From positions 1 through 64,000 of the forward strand of contig JAOARB010000016.1 of assembly GCA_025210775.1 (NCBI GenBank): 64,000 bases of DNA, read 5' to 3'. Below, piece after piece: positions 10,511 to 19,986 of this stretch. The notes under the pieces were generated by a model. It did no database searches, was not told the origin of the DNA, and saw only the letters and a program-made list of their open reading frames with translations. The DNA is from Prolixibacteraceae bacterium. GTDB taxonomy: Bacteria > Bacteroidota > Bacteroidia > Bacteroidales > Prolixibacteraceae. Each line of letters opens with the position of its first letter. Position 1 is the stretch's first letter. Position numbers and translations under genes: made by a program.

Positions 10511-11606
10511 TTAATCTTGTTTACCAGAGAACTCCATTAAATAGGCTTTAACAAAACCATCTAGATCACCATCTAAGACAGCCTGCACATTACCTGTTTC
10601 ATGAGAAGTACGTACATCTTTCACCATTTTATAAGGCTGCATTACGTATGAACGAATCTGAGATCCCCATTCAATAGCTTTTTTACTACTCTCTAATGCC
10701 ATCTCCTTCTCTCTTCTTTTACGAAGCTCCATCTCATAAAGTTGAGATTTTAGAAGGCGCATTGCATTCTCTTTATTTTGAAGCTGAGAACGAGATTCGG
10801 TATTTTCAATAATAATACCAGAAGGTGCATGTCGCAAACGAACTCCCGTCTCTACTTTATTCACATTCTGTCCACCAGCACCACCAGATCGGAATGTTTC
10901 CCATGATATATCACCAGGATTCACTTCGATTTCTATGGTATCGTCCACCAATGGAGCAACAAAAACAGAAGTAAACGATGTTTGTCTTTTACCTTGGGCA
11001 TTAAAAGGAGAAATACGAACCAAACGATGGACACCATTCTCACTTTTCAGGTAACCATAGGCATAATCACCTTCAATCTCCAGCGTCACACTTTTAACAC
11101 CTGCATCTTCACCAGGGACATAAGAAGCTTCACGCACTTTATAGCCAGATTTCTCAGCATATCTTATATACATACGCATCAGCATATCAGCCCAGTCATT
11201 AGCCTCTGTTCCACCAGCACCAGCATTAATTTTAAGCACTGCACCAAGTTTATCCTCTTCACGACGAAGCATATTCTTCACCTCTAAAGCTTCCACAGCT
11301 TCCAAGGCTTGGTCATATTGAGTCTGAACTTCATCTTCAGAAGCATCACCAGCCTCATAAAATTCGAAAATGACTTCCAAATCATCTTGTATACGGCTTA
11401 CTTCATCAAAAGCATCGGTCCACTGTTTGATTCCACGAATCAACTTCATTTGTTGTTCCGCTTTTTTCGAATCTTCCCAAAAGCTAGGATCTTGTGTCTT
11501 CAGCTCCTCTTCTTCCAATTGCATCAATCGACTATCGATGTCAAAGATACCTCCTTAACGCATCACGACGTCCACTTAAGGCTTTGATTTGATCTTTTAT
11601 AACCAT
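10511..11606 (-). CDS. prfB: Peptide chain release factor 2, with programmed +1 frameshift
   Basis: RF2 ends translation at UGA and UAA. The start is ATG at 11604-11606 (MVIKDQIKALSGRRDALRRYL), followed by an in-frame TGA at 11541-11543. The context AGGAGG-TAT-CTT-TGA-C matches the classical autoregulatory site in order and spacing: an internal Shine-Dalgarno (11550-11555), slippery CTT and the TGA recognised by RF2 itself. A +1 shift continues as DIDSRLMQLEEEE and gives about 364 residues. The tripeptide anticodon motif is SPF, as in RF2, and the peptidyl-tRNA hydrolysis motif is SGGAGGQNVNK. RF2 shortage favours the shift, so the protein controls its own level. Confidence 0.96.
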
Positions 11607-11738
11607 TGTTTCTTTTATTCAAAAATTAATGGCACAAATTTAGATAAGTAGTTTGATAAACAATAAAGTATCGATAAAATAATGCACAATTTAAATAAGA
11701 GTTATTTTCGATCAATTATCCCAATAGGAAGAACACAC

Positions 11739-12368
11739 CTAGGCGCTTCTTCGTCCAATTAAAGATTCATTTTCCAAGGCATTATATTGGCTTAAAAGAT
11801 TGACCAAAGTTACGATCATCTTATCATACTTTCCGAATTCTTCTTCATTGATACCCATTTCATCTGCCATACAGCTATGATAAGAGATCACCTCCCTAAA
11901 CTTATCAGCCATATCAGTAATCAGTGCTTCCTGAATTCCCAACTTGATAAACATCTCTTTCATATCAAGAATAGCATGATAGGATGATATCACCCTTCCA
12001 ATCGAAGCAATCCAATATGGATAGATATGATTCCAAGTATTGTCATGAGACAATATTTTCATAAAATCACAAGGCTCACCACAAGGGATTAACTTATTTC
12101 TTAAAGTCTGGAAGAGTCTATCCAACTCCACACAACATCGGTCTAACAATACCGAGGACTTAGGTTTTTCCTTATATAAAAAAGATTTCATCACTTGGTC
12201 TGTTTGTTCAATACGACCAACCAAGATCGATAATTCCTTTATTTGACTATCACTATACAGTTTGTCGTGCAAAAAGCATTTATTAGATCTATTATCTTGA
12301 TATTGAGTTAAGACCTTATTTGCACAATCAATCAACGAATCAATATTGTAACCAATTCTTACTAACAT
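11739..12368 (-). CDS. Uncharacterised helical protein
   Basis: A 209-residue soluble protein I do not recognise. It has no signal peptide or membrane segment, looks mostly alpha-helical, and contains six cysteines, including an adjacent pair (DRCCVELDRL) and CGEPCDF near the centre. The C-terminal half (FREVISYHSCMADEMGINEEEFGKYDKMIVTLVNLLSQYNAL) looks amphipathic. It is flanked by prfB and a glycosyltransferase on the same strand with gaps over 130 bases, so it is probably its own unit. The ATG start at 12368 is plausible, with no strong Shine-Dalgarno. Confidence 0.6.
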   Translation of the reverse strand: MLVRIGYNIDSLIDCANKVLTQYQDNRSNKCFLHDKLYSDSQIKELSILVGRIEQTDQVMKSFLYKEKPKSSVLLDRCCVELDRLFQTLRNKLIPCGEPCDFMKILSHDNTWNHIYPYWIASIGRVISSYHAILDMKEMFIKLGIQEALITDMADKFREVISYHSCMADEMGINEEEFGKYDKMIVTLVNLLSQYNALENESLIGRRSA

Positions 12369-12506
12369 AGAAATGTTTTTAATTTACTCTACACCCACCC
12401 TATTAAAAGCAGGCATTATCTATCTATTCCCTATCTACGTTAGTAGTTCAAATTAGAAAAACATTACATAATATATTGACAAAGCTTTAAATTCATACAA
12501 AAACAA

Positions 12507-14012
12507 CTAAAAATTATGTTTCTCAACATCAGTAATATGAATACCATTTATTCGATGAAGGTAGAACTGTTGCCCCTCATACTTTTGATTTGACCATTTA
12601 AACAACTCCATATTATCACACCGTTCATAATTCCCCTCTAGATCGACAAGATCAGGCCTATCAGTCACCACAATAGCATCCCAGCCTTTATATTTATCAT
12701 AAACAGGAGACATCCATAGATCATATTGATTCATTCGGCTAAACTGATTGAAATAGAGGATCTCATATTTTCCTTGACCATAAAACATAAGCTCAGAAGC
12801 GATACCATAATGGGTACAAATAACGACTGTATTTTTACTATGGTCCACTTCATGATCCAATTTATTAGACAATTGTTTCCATCCGATCAATCGTTTGGTT
12901 ACATTTTTTATTGGCACTACCTTCGCAATAAACGATTGCTCTCCTTGGTACATACCATCAAACAAAAAGAGGTACAACATAATTGTCATGATCGATGTCA
13001 TAAGGAAAAATCTTTTTCTTCTAAATTGAGCCAATCCTTCATAAAGGATGTAAGGCATTGGACAAAGAACAAAAAGAGTCCAGTTAATATTTGCAGCTCT
13101 ATGTCGATTAAACGAAATCAGAATAAAGACCAAAATCGTCAATAAATATGGTATAACCACTGCTGTTCTGATAAATCCAGATTTACGAACTTCCTTATTA
13201 ACTCCAGAGAAGATATAGAAAAAGACCAGCCCTCCTAACAGGATTAACTGTCCTCCTAGAAACTCAAATATATTTCTGAAACCACGAACAATATCCAAAG
13301 AAGTATGGTTGGCACCAGAAAGGAAAAATAGGTGTCTAAAAGAGACATAATCATGAGTAGAAGCCCACGCAATAATAGGAAAACAACCAATCGCAGCAAT
13401 ACAAACAAAAATCAAAAAATGAAGAAAACTAAATTTCGGACGAACAAACGTCATATATAAGATAGGTACCAAGAGGACCAGAATTGCATATTTAGATAGC
13501 ATTCCCAATGAGAAAACAATCCCCAAAAGAATCCAATCCCTGAGTCTATCCTTTTCATGTATCTTATATAAGATAAAAAGAGACAACATATAAAAAAACA
13601 ATAAAAGGACATCTGTTGTAAAAAACAACATGGTATACCAGTAGTGTGGAAACAGATAATATATGGCCAAAGATTTTAACGCCTTCTTCTCATCTTTAGT
13701 CACCTGTTTAACCCAAAAGAGAAACACCAATGCAGTAGCATTAGCAAAAAACCAAGACCACAATCTAACGGACACTTCCGATGGACCTATAAAATAGCTT
13801 GAAACATAATTAAGAAACGCAATCATCGGGGGCTTGGAATAATAAGACCACTGCAACACCTTAGACCAACTCCAGTATTGGGCTTCATCAAAATGCAATT
13901 CTAATGGGAATGTGATAAGTATTAAGAAGCTAACCACAGTCATTCCAAACCATATGTATAATGCTTTTTTCATCTCGAATTTATATCTTAAAATTTTACT
14001 CAGTGAAAACAA
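12507..14012 (-). CDS. Membrane glycosyltransferase of the GT39/ArnT-like family
   Basis: A polytopic membrane protein of up to 501 residues. The first periplasmic loop has the GT39/GT83 signature with an acidic pair, LHFDEAQYWSWSKVLQWSYYSKPPMIAFL, followed by about ten hydrophobic segments and a C-terminal soluble part. Such enzymes use polyprenyl-phosphate sugars to glycosylate lipids or proteins on the outer face of the inner membrane. Acceptor and donor are unknown. The start may be the internal methionine at 13973 (MKKALYIWF), just before the first membrane segment. It is divergent from queG. Confidence 0.8.
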   Translation of the reverse strand: MFSLSKILRYKFEMKKALYIWFGMTVVSFLILITFPLELHFDEAQYWSWSKVLQWSYYSKPPMIAFLNYVSSYFIGPSEVSVRLWSWFFANATALVFLFWVKQVTKDEKKALKSLAIYYLFPHYWYTMLFFTTDVLLLFFYMLSLFILYKIHEKDRLRDWILLGIVFSLGMLSKYAILVLLVPILYMTFVRPKFSFLHFLIFVCIAAIGCFPIIAWASTHDYVSFRHLFFLSGANHTSLDIVRGFRNIFEFLGGQLILLGGLVFFYIFSGVNKEVRKSGFIRTAVVIPYLLTILVFILISFNRHRAANINWTLFVLCPMPYILYEGLAQFRRKRFFLMTSIMTIMLYLFLFDGMYQGEQSFIAKVVPIKNVTKRLIGWKQLSNKLDHEVDHSKNTVVICTHYGIASELMFYGQGKYEILYFNQFSRMNQYDLWMSPVYDKYKGWDAIVVTDRPDLVDLEGNYERCDNMELFKWSNQKYEGQQFYLHRINGIHITDVEKHNF

Positions 14013-14106
14013 TCATAACCTTAATTTGGTTCACGTAAAAAACAGATGATTTTTTTATTTACATTCGCAAAGAATAGTTGACAGGAACGACCCAAACAAT
14101 AACTCT

Positions 14107-15054
14107 GTGGAAATTAAAGATATAACAGAAAGCATTAGAGCTTATGCCATCTCATTAGGATTTTTAGAATGTGGCTTTTCTAAATCAAGAAATTTAGAAG
14201 AACATGCATCTTTTCTGGATCATTGGTTAAAAAACCAGATGCATGGAGAGATGAGATACATGGAAAACAATCGTGAAAAGAGGCTTGATCCGGCTATTTT
14301 AGAGGAAGGGACACAAACCGTTATTTCGGTTTTACTCAACTACTACCCTACAGTCGATTTGGAAGAAAATGAGAAGTGGGTATTTTCAAAATATGCTTAC
14401 GGGAAAGACTACCATTATTTTATAAAAGACAAATTAGCCCTACTCCTTGATTTTATAAATAAATTTATACCCAACACCGAAGGAAGAATATTTGTAGACT
14501 CTGCTCCTGTATTAGACAGGGCATGGGCAGTAGAATCGGGACTCGGGTGGATAGGCAAAAACGGCAATCTGATCTCCCCAAAGCATGGTTCGTTTTTCTT
14601 TATTGGAGAAATACTATTAAACCAGAAACTCCACTACGATCAACCAGAAACTAAAAACTATTGTGGTAATTGCACCAAATGTATAGATGCCTGTCCAACG
14701 CAAGCCATATATGCCCCCAAATGTGTGGATGCGAGAAAATGTTTATCCTATGCGACCATAGAATATAGAGGCAATGAAAAGCCTGAAGAGATAAACGGCA
14801 AAATGAACAACAGAATATACGGATGTGATATCTGCCAAGATGTATGTCCTTGGAATAAAAAGCATGCTACAGCAACAAAAGAGGAATATTTTACTCCAAT
14901 CATAAAAGAAGAATGTTTTACTGAAAAGTTCTGGGACAAATTATCCAATGGTGCTTTTAAAAAATATTTCAATTCAAGTCCAATACAAAGAGCCGGGTTA
15001 AAACAAATCAGAAGAAACATTTCATGGTTAAAACAAGAGTCTAAAAAAGAATAA
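14107..15054 (+). CDS. queG: Epoxyqueuosine reductase
   Basis: QueG catalyses the last step of queuosine synthesis in tRNA, reducing epoxyqueuosine with cobalamin and two [4Fe-4S] clusters. The 315-residue protein has the N-terminal cobalamin-binding half (DSAPVLDRAWAVESGLGWIGKNGNLI) and two cluster motifs, CGNCTKCIDACPTQAI and CDICQDVCPWNKK. The start is GTG at 14107; no better ATG fits the conserved N-terminus. It is transcribed away from the glycosyltransferase and towards rnhA after a 235-bp gap. It is one of three B12-dependent enzymes here. Confidence 0.95.
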   Translation: MEIKDITESIRAYAISLGFLECGFSKSRNLEEHASFLDHWLKNQMHGEMRYMENNREKRLDPAILEEGTQTVISVLLNYYPTVDLEENEKWVFSKYAYGKDYHYFIKDKLALLLDFINKFIPNTEGRIFVDSAPVLDRAWAVESGLGWIGKNGNLISPKHGSFFFIGEILLNQKLHYDQPETKNYCGNCTKCIDACPTQAIYAPKCVDARKCLSYATIEYRGNEKPEEINGKMNNRIYGCDICQDVCPWNKKHATATKEEYFTPIIKEECFTEKFWDKLSNGAFKKYFNSSPIQRAGLKQIRRNISWLKQESKKE

Positions 15055-15298
15055 GCGCGTCCCGCCAACTTTTCAACAAAAATCATAAAACACACAGTAA
15101 TCAAACAGTTACAACAAATATCTAAGACATAAAATAGATGCTTTAAAATCACTAAAACGAACAACAACATAAACTGAATCCAGAAATAAAAAGGAGGTTT
15201 AAAATAGAATGAGGGGTCAAAACCTATTATATTTATCTCCATTGTATTAAATTTGTCGCAAACAAAAAGCAAGATATTTTTAACTTGCTGTGAGACTT

Positions 15299-15772
15299 AT
15301 GCATATGAATAGACAAGATGTGGTCACAATATATACAGACGGGGCATCCAGAGGAAATCCAGGACCAGGAGGTTATGGAACCATTATGATATATAAAAAT
15401 CATAGGAAAGAACTTTCTGAAGGATTCCGCAAAACGACCAATAACAGAATGGAATTATTGGCCGTTATTGAGGGGCTAAGCTGTCTAAAAAAAGAGGGGC
15501 TTAACGTCGTGATCTATTCTGACTCTAAATATGTGGTCGACTCAATAGAGAAGAAATGGGTCTTTAATTGGTATAAAAAGCGATTTAAGGACAAAAAGAA
15601 TGCAGATCTATGGATGCGTTTTCTTCCTCTATATGCAAAACATAATGTTCGTATGATATGGGTTAAAGGGCACGCTGACAATCTTGAAAACGAAAATTGT
15701 GATCGATTGGCAGTAGAAGCAGCACTTGGTGGTGACCTAAAAGTTGACGAAGGATATGAAAAAGGCAACTAA
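15299..15772 (+). CDS. rnhA: Ribonuclease HI
   Basis: RNase HI cuts the RNA strand of RNA-DNA hybrids (R-loops, primers) with two metal ions. All four acidic catalytic residues are visible in order: Asp in VTIYTDGASRGNPGPGG, Glu in NNRMELLAVIEGL, Asp in VVIYSDSKYVVDSI and the C-terminal Asp in CDRLAVEAA, plus the basic handle helix WVFNWYKKRFKDKKNADLW. The length, about 157 residues, is normal. The frame opens at a GTG at 15290, but ATG at 15299 or 15305 is more likely to be the start. waaA follows after 64 bases. Confidence 0.95.
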   Translation: MHMNRQDVVTIYTDGASRGNPGPGGYGTIMIYKNHRKELSEGFRKTTNNRMELLAVIEGLSCLKKEGLNVVIYSDSKYVVDSIEKKWVFNWYKKRFKDKKNADLWMRFLPLYAKHNVRMIWVKGHADNLENENCDRLAVEAALGGDLKVDEGYEKGN

Positions 15773-15836
15773 ACTTAAAGCAAAGAAGTTTTAAGGCATA
15801 AATTCTTTTAACGATTACAACATTCACAAAAATATA

Positions 15837-17060
15837 ATGAGATTTTTTTACGACTTAAGCATTAAGCTTTACTATCTACTTATCCGTATAGCTTCCTGCT
15901 CCAATACCAAAGCGCAAAATTGGATTAATGGGAGAAAAGAGGTGTGGAGCACACTAGAAGAGAAAAATGACCCAGCCTCTTCTTATTTCTGGTTTCATTG
16001 TGCCTCTTTAGGAGAATTTGAACAAGGAAGGCCTTTGATCGAACGTATCAAGAAACAGAATCCAGCACAAAAAATAGTTATCACATTTTTCTCTCCATCG
16101 GGATACGAAGTAAGGAAGAACTACGAATACGCAGATATTGTCGTATATCTACCATTAGACACACCTAGAAATGCAAAACGCTTTCTTTCGTCGATAAACA
16201 TTTCAAAAGCATTCTTTATCAAATATGAGTTTTGGTATCATTTTCTCAGTGAACTAAACCGAAACAAAATTGACACTTATCTTGTATCTGGAATCTTTCG
16301 TCCATCACAAATATTCTTTAAAAGCTACGGGAAGTGGTATGCCAGAATTTTAAAAAGCTTTAGACACCTATATGTTCAAAATGACATATCTGAAAAACTT
16401 TTGAATCAAATCGGCATAAACAATGTGAGCGTAGTAGGAGACACACGTTTCGACAGAGTTCATGATATCGCAGAGCTGGCAGCCGAAATTGAAGCGATTG
16501 CAACATTCAAACAAGACAAGAAATTAATTGTATGTGGTAGTACATGGGGCGAAGATGAAAGAATTCTTATAGACTTCATCAACCAAACGCAAGACGTACA
16601 GTGGATCATTGCACCCCACGAAGTGAAGGAAAATCATATTCTAGCCTTAGAAGAGAAGCTTCAAAAGAGAACAATCCGATTTAGCAATCTTAAAAATTCA
16701 AAGCCTACAGATTTCGAAGTTATCATTGCTGATGGATATGGCTACCTTACCAGCCTTTATCGTTACGGGGATATCGCCTATGTAGGTGGAGGATTCGGGA
16801 AAGGAATACACAATATATTAGAAGCAGCAACCTATGGTGTGCCTATTCTTTTTGGCCCAAAACATTCAAAGTTTAAAGAAGCAAAAGATCTTAAATCGCA
16901 GAAAGGTGCGTTTGCGATTCATAATAAAGAAAGTCTTAGCAACCAACTAGAACTTCTTCTAAATGACGGCAATGCACTAAAAGAAGCATCTCAAATATGT
17001 AAAGACTACATTTCACAAAACACTGGTGCATCGGAGGTTATCATAGGTGAAATTTTATGA
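15837..17060 (+). CDS. waaA: 3-deoxy-D-manno-octulosonic acid (Kdo) transferase
   Basis: WaaA (KdtA) adds Kdo from CMP-Kdo to lipid A precursors at the inner face of the cytoplasmic membrane. The 407-residue protein begins with a short membrane anchor (FFYDLSIKLYYLLIRIAS), then the GT30 N-terminal motif WFHCASLGEFEQGRPLIE, ITFFSPSGYEV, and FIKYEFWYHFL. The C-terminal Rossmann domain has ICGSTWGEDE and the donor-binding region YVGGGFGKGIHNILEAATYGVPILFGP. It implies a normal LPS-type outer membrane. The gene lies between rnhA and nrdJ on the same strand. Confidence 0.95.
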   Translation: MRFFYDLSIKLYYLLIRIASCSNTKAQNWINGRKEVWSTLEEKNDPASSYFWFHCASLGEFEQGRPLIERIKKQNPAQKIVITFFSPSGYEVRKNYEYADIVVYLPLDTPRNAKRFLSSINISKAFFIKYEFWYHFLSELNRNKIDTYLVSGIFRPSQIFFKSYGKWYARILKSFRHLYVQNDISEKLLNQIGINNVSVVGDTRFDRVHDIAELAAEIEAIATFKQDKKLIVCGSTWGEDERILIDFINQTQDVQWIIAPHEVKENHILALEEKLQKRTIRFSNLKNSKPTDFEVIIADGYGYLTSLYRYGDIAYVGGGFGKGIHNILEAATYGVPILFGPKHSKFKEAKDLKSQKGAFAIHNKESLSNQLELLLNDGNALKEASQICKDYISQNTGASEVIIGEIL

Positions 17061-17252
17061 TAAAACAATTATGTATATCACCTTCTTTTTAAGATAATAT
17101 TTTCATATTAATTATACAAAAACTTTTTCCCTTTTTTTGTCCAAAATTATTTTTTCTGTAAACTTTTTATTTTTTTCAATATCTCAAAACCTTGAATATA
17201 AGCATATTAAATACTTTTAGTTGATAACTTTTCAAAAAAAACAAAACAAAAG

Positions 17253-17284
17253 TTGTCCCTCGATTGTATTTTTAATGTACCTTG
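17253..17284 (+). promoter_or_regulatory. Candidate promoter of nrdJ
   Basis: TTGT at 17253-17256 and TACCTTG at 17278-17284, 21 bases apart, resemble the Bacteroidota -33/-7 pair. The predicted transcript would begin just before a possible leader hairpin (17283-17333). The 310-bp gap 17061-17370 otherwise shows only AT-rich sequence, and no cobalamin riboswitch was recognised. Confidence 0.4.
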
Positions 17285-17333
17285 CAACGCAAAACGAGAA
17301 GAAGCTTATCGACTACACTTTTCGATAGTTGCA
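17283..17333 (+). other. Possible structured 5' leader of nrdJ
   Basis: TGCAAC (17283-17288) and TATCGA (17307-17312) pair with the contiguous 3' strand TCGATAGTTGCA (17322-17333), giving two 6-bp helices around a 9-base apical loop, with an 18-base one-sided bulge between the helices. It lies 37 bases before the nrdJ start. It may be chance or a leader control element; no known riboswitch class fits. Confidence 0.35.
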
Positions 17334-17370
17334 GTTATTCAAAATAAACTTGAATTCTTAACTATTCATC

Positions 17371-19923
17371 ATGGAATTGAGAGACATTGACGTGAAAAAA
17401 TCTATGACGTCCACAAAAACCTTCACAAACGAAGAGGCTTATCAATCTTCGTTAGAATATTTCAAAGGAGATGACCTAGCCGCACGTGTTTGGGTCAACA
17501 AATATGCTCTAAAAGATTCATTTGGAAACATCTACGAACTAAATCCAAATGATATGCACCAACGACTTGCAAAAGAAATTGCAAGAATTGAAAGTAAATA
17601 TCCTAATTCATTATCGGAGGAAAAGATTTTTGATCTTTTCAAAGAATTTAAATATTTGGTACCACAAGGAGGGCCAATGACAGGAATTGGAAACCGCTTT
17701 CAAGTAGCATCTTTGTCAAACTGTTTTGTTATTGGAGAGAGTGGACCTTCTGATTCTTATGGAGGGATCATGAAGGTAGATCAAGAGCAAGTTCAGTTGA
17801 TGAAACGCCGTGGTGGTGTTGGACATGATCTATCACACATCCGTCCAACAGGATCTCCTGTAAAGAATTCGGCACTAACATCCACAGGTATTGTTCCATT
17901 CATGGAGAGATTCTCAAACTCAACAAGAGAAGTTGCTCAAGATGGAAGACGTGGAGCATTGATGTTATCAGTATCAGTAAAACACCCTGATTCAGAGAGT
18001 TTTATTGACGCAAAAATGACAGAAGGAAAAATCACCGGAGCGAATGTTTCTGTAAAGATACATGATGAATTTATGGAGTCAGTTCGTTCTAACGGTTCAT
18101 ACACACAACAATATCCTATAGAGTCGAAACAACCTACTTTCACAAAAGACATTGAAGCGAAAGAGTTGTGGGATAAGATTGTACACAATGCATGGAAATC
18201 GGCAGAGCCAGGAATTTTATTCTGGGATACCATTATCCGTGAATCAGTACCTGATTGCTATAGTGATTTAGGATACAAGACTGTATCAACCAATCCATGT
18301 GGAGAGATTCCTCTATGTCCTTATGATAGTTGTCGACTATTGGCAATCAATCTATACTCATACGTAGAGAATCCATTTACACCTGAAGCTAAATTCAATT
18401 TTGATCTATTTGCTGAGCATGCAAGATATGCACAGCGTATCATGGATGACATTATCGATCTAGAACTTGAAAAGATTGATGCTATCATCTCTAAAATTGA
18501 TTTAGATCCAGAAGGAGAAGAGGTAAAAAGAACAGAGAAGAATCTTTGGCTAAATATTAAGAAAAAAGCAGAAGAAGGAAGACGTACTGGTATTGGTATT
18601 ACAGCAGAAGGAGATATGTTGGCAGCCTTGAACCTAAAATATGGTTCAGAAAATGCTACAGACTTTGCTGTTGAAGTACACCGTACCCTTGCCATCAATG
18701 CATATCTAGGATCTACAACTCTTGCAGAGGAGAGGGGTGCATTCAAGATCTATGATCCAAAAAGAGAGCTAAATAATCCATTTATTCAGCGACTAAAAGG
18801 AGAGAACAGTGAGTTTGCTGAAGCATTAGAGAAACATGGTAGAAGAAATATTGCGCTACTAACTATTGCTCCAACAGGAACTACTAGTTTGATGACCCAA
18901 ACCACATCTGGTATTGAGCCAGTATTTATGCCTGTATACAAACGTCGTAGAAAAGTAAATCCAAACGACAAAGATGTACAAGTTGATTTTGTTGACGAAG
19001 TAGGTGACTCTTTCGAAGAATATATTGTTTTCCACCACAAATTTCTTGAGTGGATGAGAATCAACAATATCGACACAAACAAAAAATACAGCGACGATGA
19101 ACTAGATGCATTGATTGCCAAATCTCCATACCACCAAGCCACATCTAACGATGTTGACTGGGTAGAGAAAGTAAGAATGCAAGGATTAATACAGAAATTT
19201 GTAGACCACTCTATTTCTGTAACGATTAACCTTCCATCTGACGTATCAGAAGAGCTTGTAAGTAAGCTTTATTTTACTGCATGGGAGAGTGGATGTAAAG
19301 GAATTACGGTATATCGTGATGGATCAAGATCAGGAGTTCTTGTATCGGCTAAGAAGAGTGAAAAGAAAGTCGTTGAAAAACCAAAACAACGTCCAAAAGA
19401 GTTGGTTGCAGACGTCGTACGTTTCCAAAACAACAAAGAAAAATGGATTGCATTTATTGGTTTGATTGATGGAGTTCCTTATGAAATTTTCACTGGACTA
19501 CTAGACGATGAAGATGGTCTACTTATTCCAAGGACAGTCACATCGGGTATCATCATCAAGAACAAAAATGAAGATGGAAACAGTCGTTATGACTTCCAAT
19601 ACTCAAACAAACGAGGCATAAAAACAACTATTGAAGGATTGTCACATAAGTTTAACCCAGAATTCTGGAACTATGCGAAATTAATCTCTAGTGTATTACG
19701 TCACGGCATGCCAATCACCAATATCGTTGATTTGGTTTCTAGTCTTCAGTTTGACAACGAGACCATCAATTCTTGGAAAGTGGGAGTATCAAGAGCCTTG
19801 AAGAAATACATTCCAAACGGAACAAAATCAGGTGCGATTTGCTCTTCATGTAAATCTAGCAATGTTGTTTATCAAGAGGGATGTCTTATTTGTAAAGACT
19901 GTGGTTCGTCTAAATGTGGATAA
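17371..19923 (+). CDS. nrdJ: Adenosylcobalamin-dependent ribonucleoside-diphosphate reductase (class II)
   Basis: NrdJ makes deoxyribonucleotides using a radical generated from adenosylcobalamin and needs no oxygen. The 850-residue protein has SLSNCFVIG with the first active-site cysteine, the conserved GGPMTGIGNR region, and NPCGEIPLCPYDSCRLLAINL with the catalytic Asn308-Cys310-Glu312 triad. It also has TAPTGTTS-like sequence (IAPTGTTSLMTQTTSGIEP) and a C-terminal zinc-ribbon-like tail, CSSCKSSNVVYQEGCLICKDC, ending in CG. The final cysteines probably re-reduce the active site. The start at 17371 gives an N-terminal extension of about 20 residues before conserved sequence; ATG at 17404 (MTSTKTF) is an alternative. 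It ends in a strong terminator. Confidence 0.94.
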   Translation: MELRDIDVKKSMTSTKTFTNEEAYQSSLEYFKGDDLAARVWVNKYALKDSFGNIYELNPNDMHQRLAKEIARIESKYPNSLSEEKIFDLFKEFKYLVPQGGPMTGIGNRFQVASLSNCFVIGESGPSDSYGGIMKVDQEQVQLMKRRGGVGHDLSHIRPTGSPVKNSALTSTGIVPFMERFSNSTREVAQDGRRGALMLSVSVKHPDSESFIDAKMTEGKITGANVSVKIHDEFMESVRSNGSYTQQYPIESKQPTFTKDIEAKELWDKIVHNAWKSAEPGILFWDTIIRESVPDCYSDLGYKTVSTNPCGEIPLCPYDSCRLLAINLYSYVENPFTPEAKFNFDLFAEHARYAQRIMDDIIDLELEKIDAIISKIDLDPEGEEVKRTEKNLWLNIKKKAEEGRRTGIGITAEGDMLAALNLKYGSENATDFAVEVHRTLAINAYLGSTTLAEERGAFKIYDPKRELNNPFIQRLKGENSEFAEALEKHGRRNIALLTIAPTGTTSLMTQTTSGIEPVFMPVYKRRRKVNPNDKDVQVDFVDEVGDSFEEYIVFHHKFLEWMRINNIDTNKKYSDDELDALIAKSPYHQATSNDVDWVEKVRMQGLIQKFVDHSISVTINLPSDVSEELVSKLYFTAWESGCKGITVYRDGSRSGVLVSAKKSEKKVVEKPKQRPKELVADVVRFQNNKEKWIAFIGLIDGVPYEIFTGLLDDEDGLLIPRTVTSGIIIKNKNEDGNSRYDFQYSNKRGIKTTIEGLSHKFNPEFWNYAKLISSVLRHGMPITNIVDLVSSLQFDNETINSWKVGVSRALKKYIPNGTKSGAICSSCKSSNVVYQEGCLICKDCGSSKCG

Positions 19924-19941
19924 TCACTTCATAGAATATAC

Positions 19942-19975
19942 AAAAGGTTGGTTCAACAAGAGCCAACCTTTTTTT
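19942..19975. terminator. Terminator shared by nrdJ and the histidine kinase gene
   Basis: AAAAGGTTGGTTC pairs with the GAGCCAACCTTTTT strand (one mismatch) around a short loop, with a T run after it on the plus strand and the matching A run on the other side. It serves the convergent genes on both strands. Confidence 0.85.
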
Positions 19976-19986
19976 ATCTCTTTCAA

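Noticed and set aside
14748..15272. 174-codon open frame on the minus strand
   Set aside because: About 300 bases lie opposite the 3' end of queG, whose plus-strand frame carries the conserved Fe-S motifs; the rest is AT-rich and hydrophobic by composition.
17061..17370. NrdR boxes or cobalamin riboswitch upstream of nrdJ
   Set aside because: No paired 16-bp NrdR-like palindromes and no B12-box sequence were found.
18321..19142. Long minus-strand open frames opposite nrdJ
   Set aside because: They are antisense shadows of a strongly conserved coding region.
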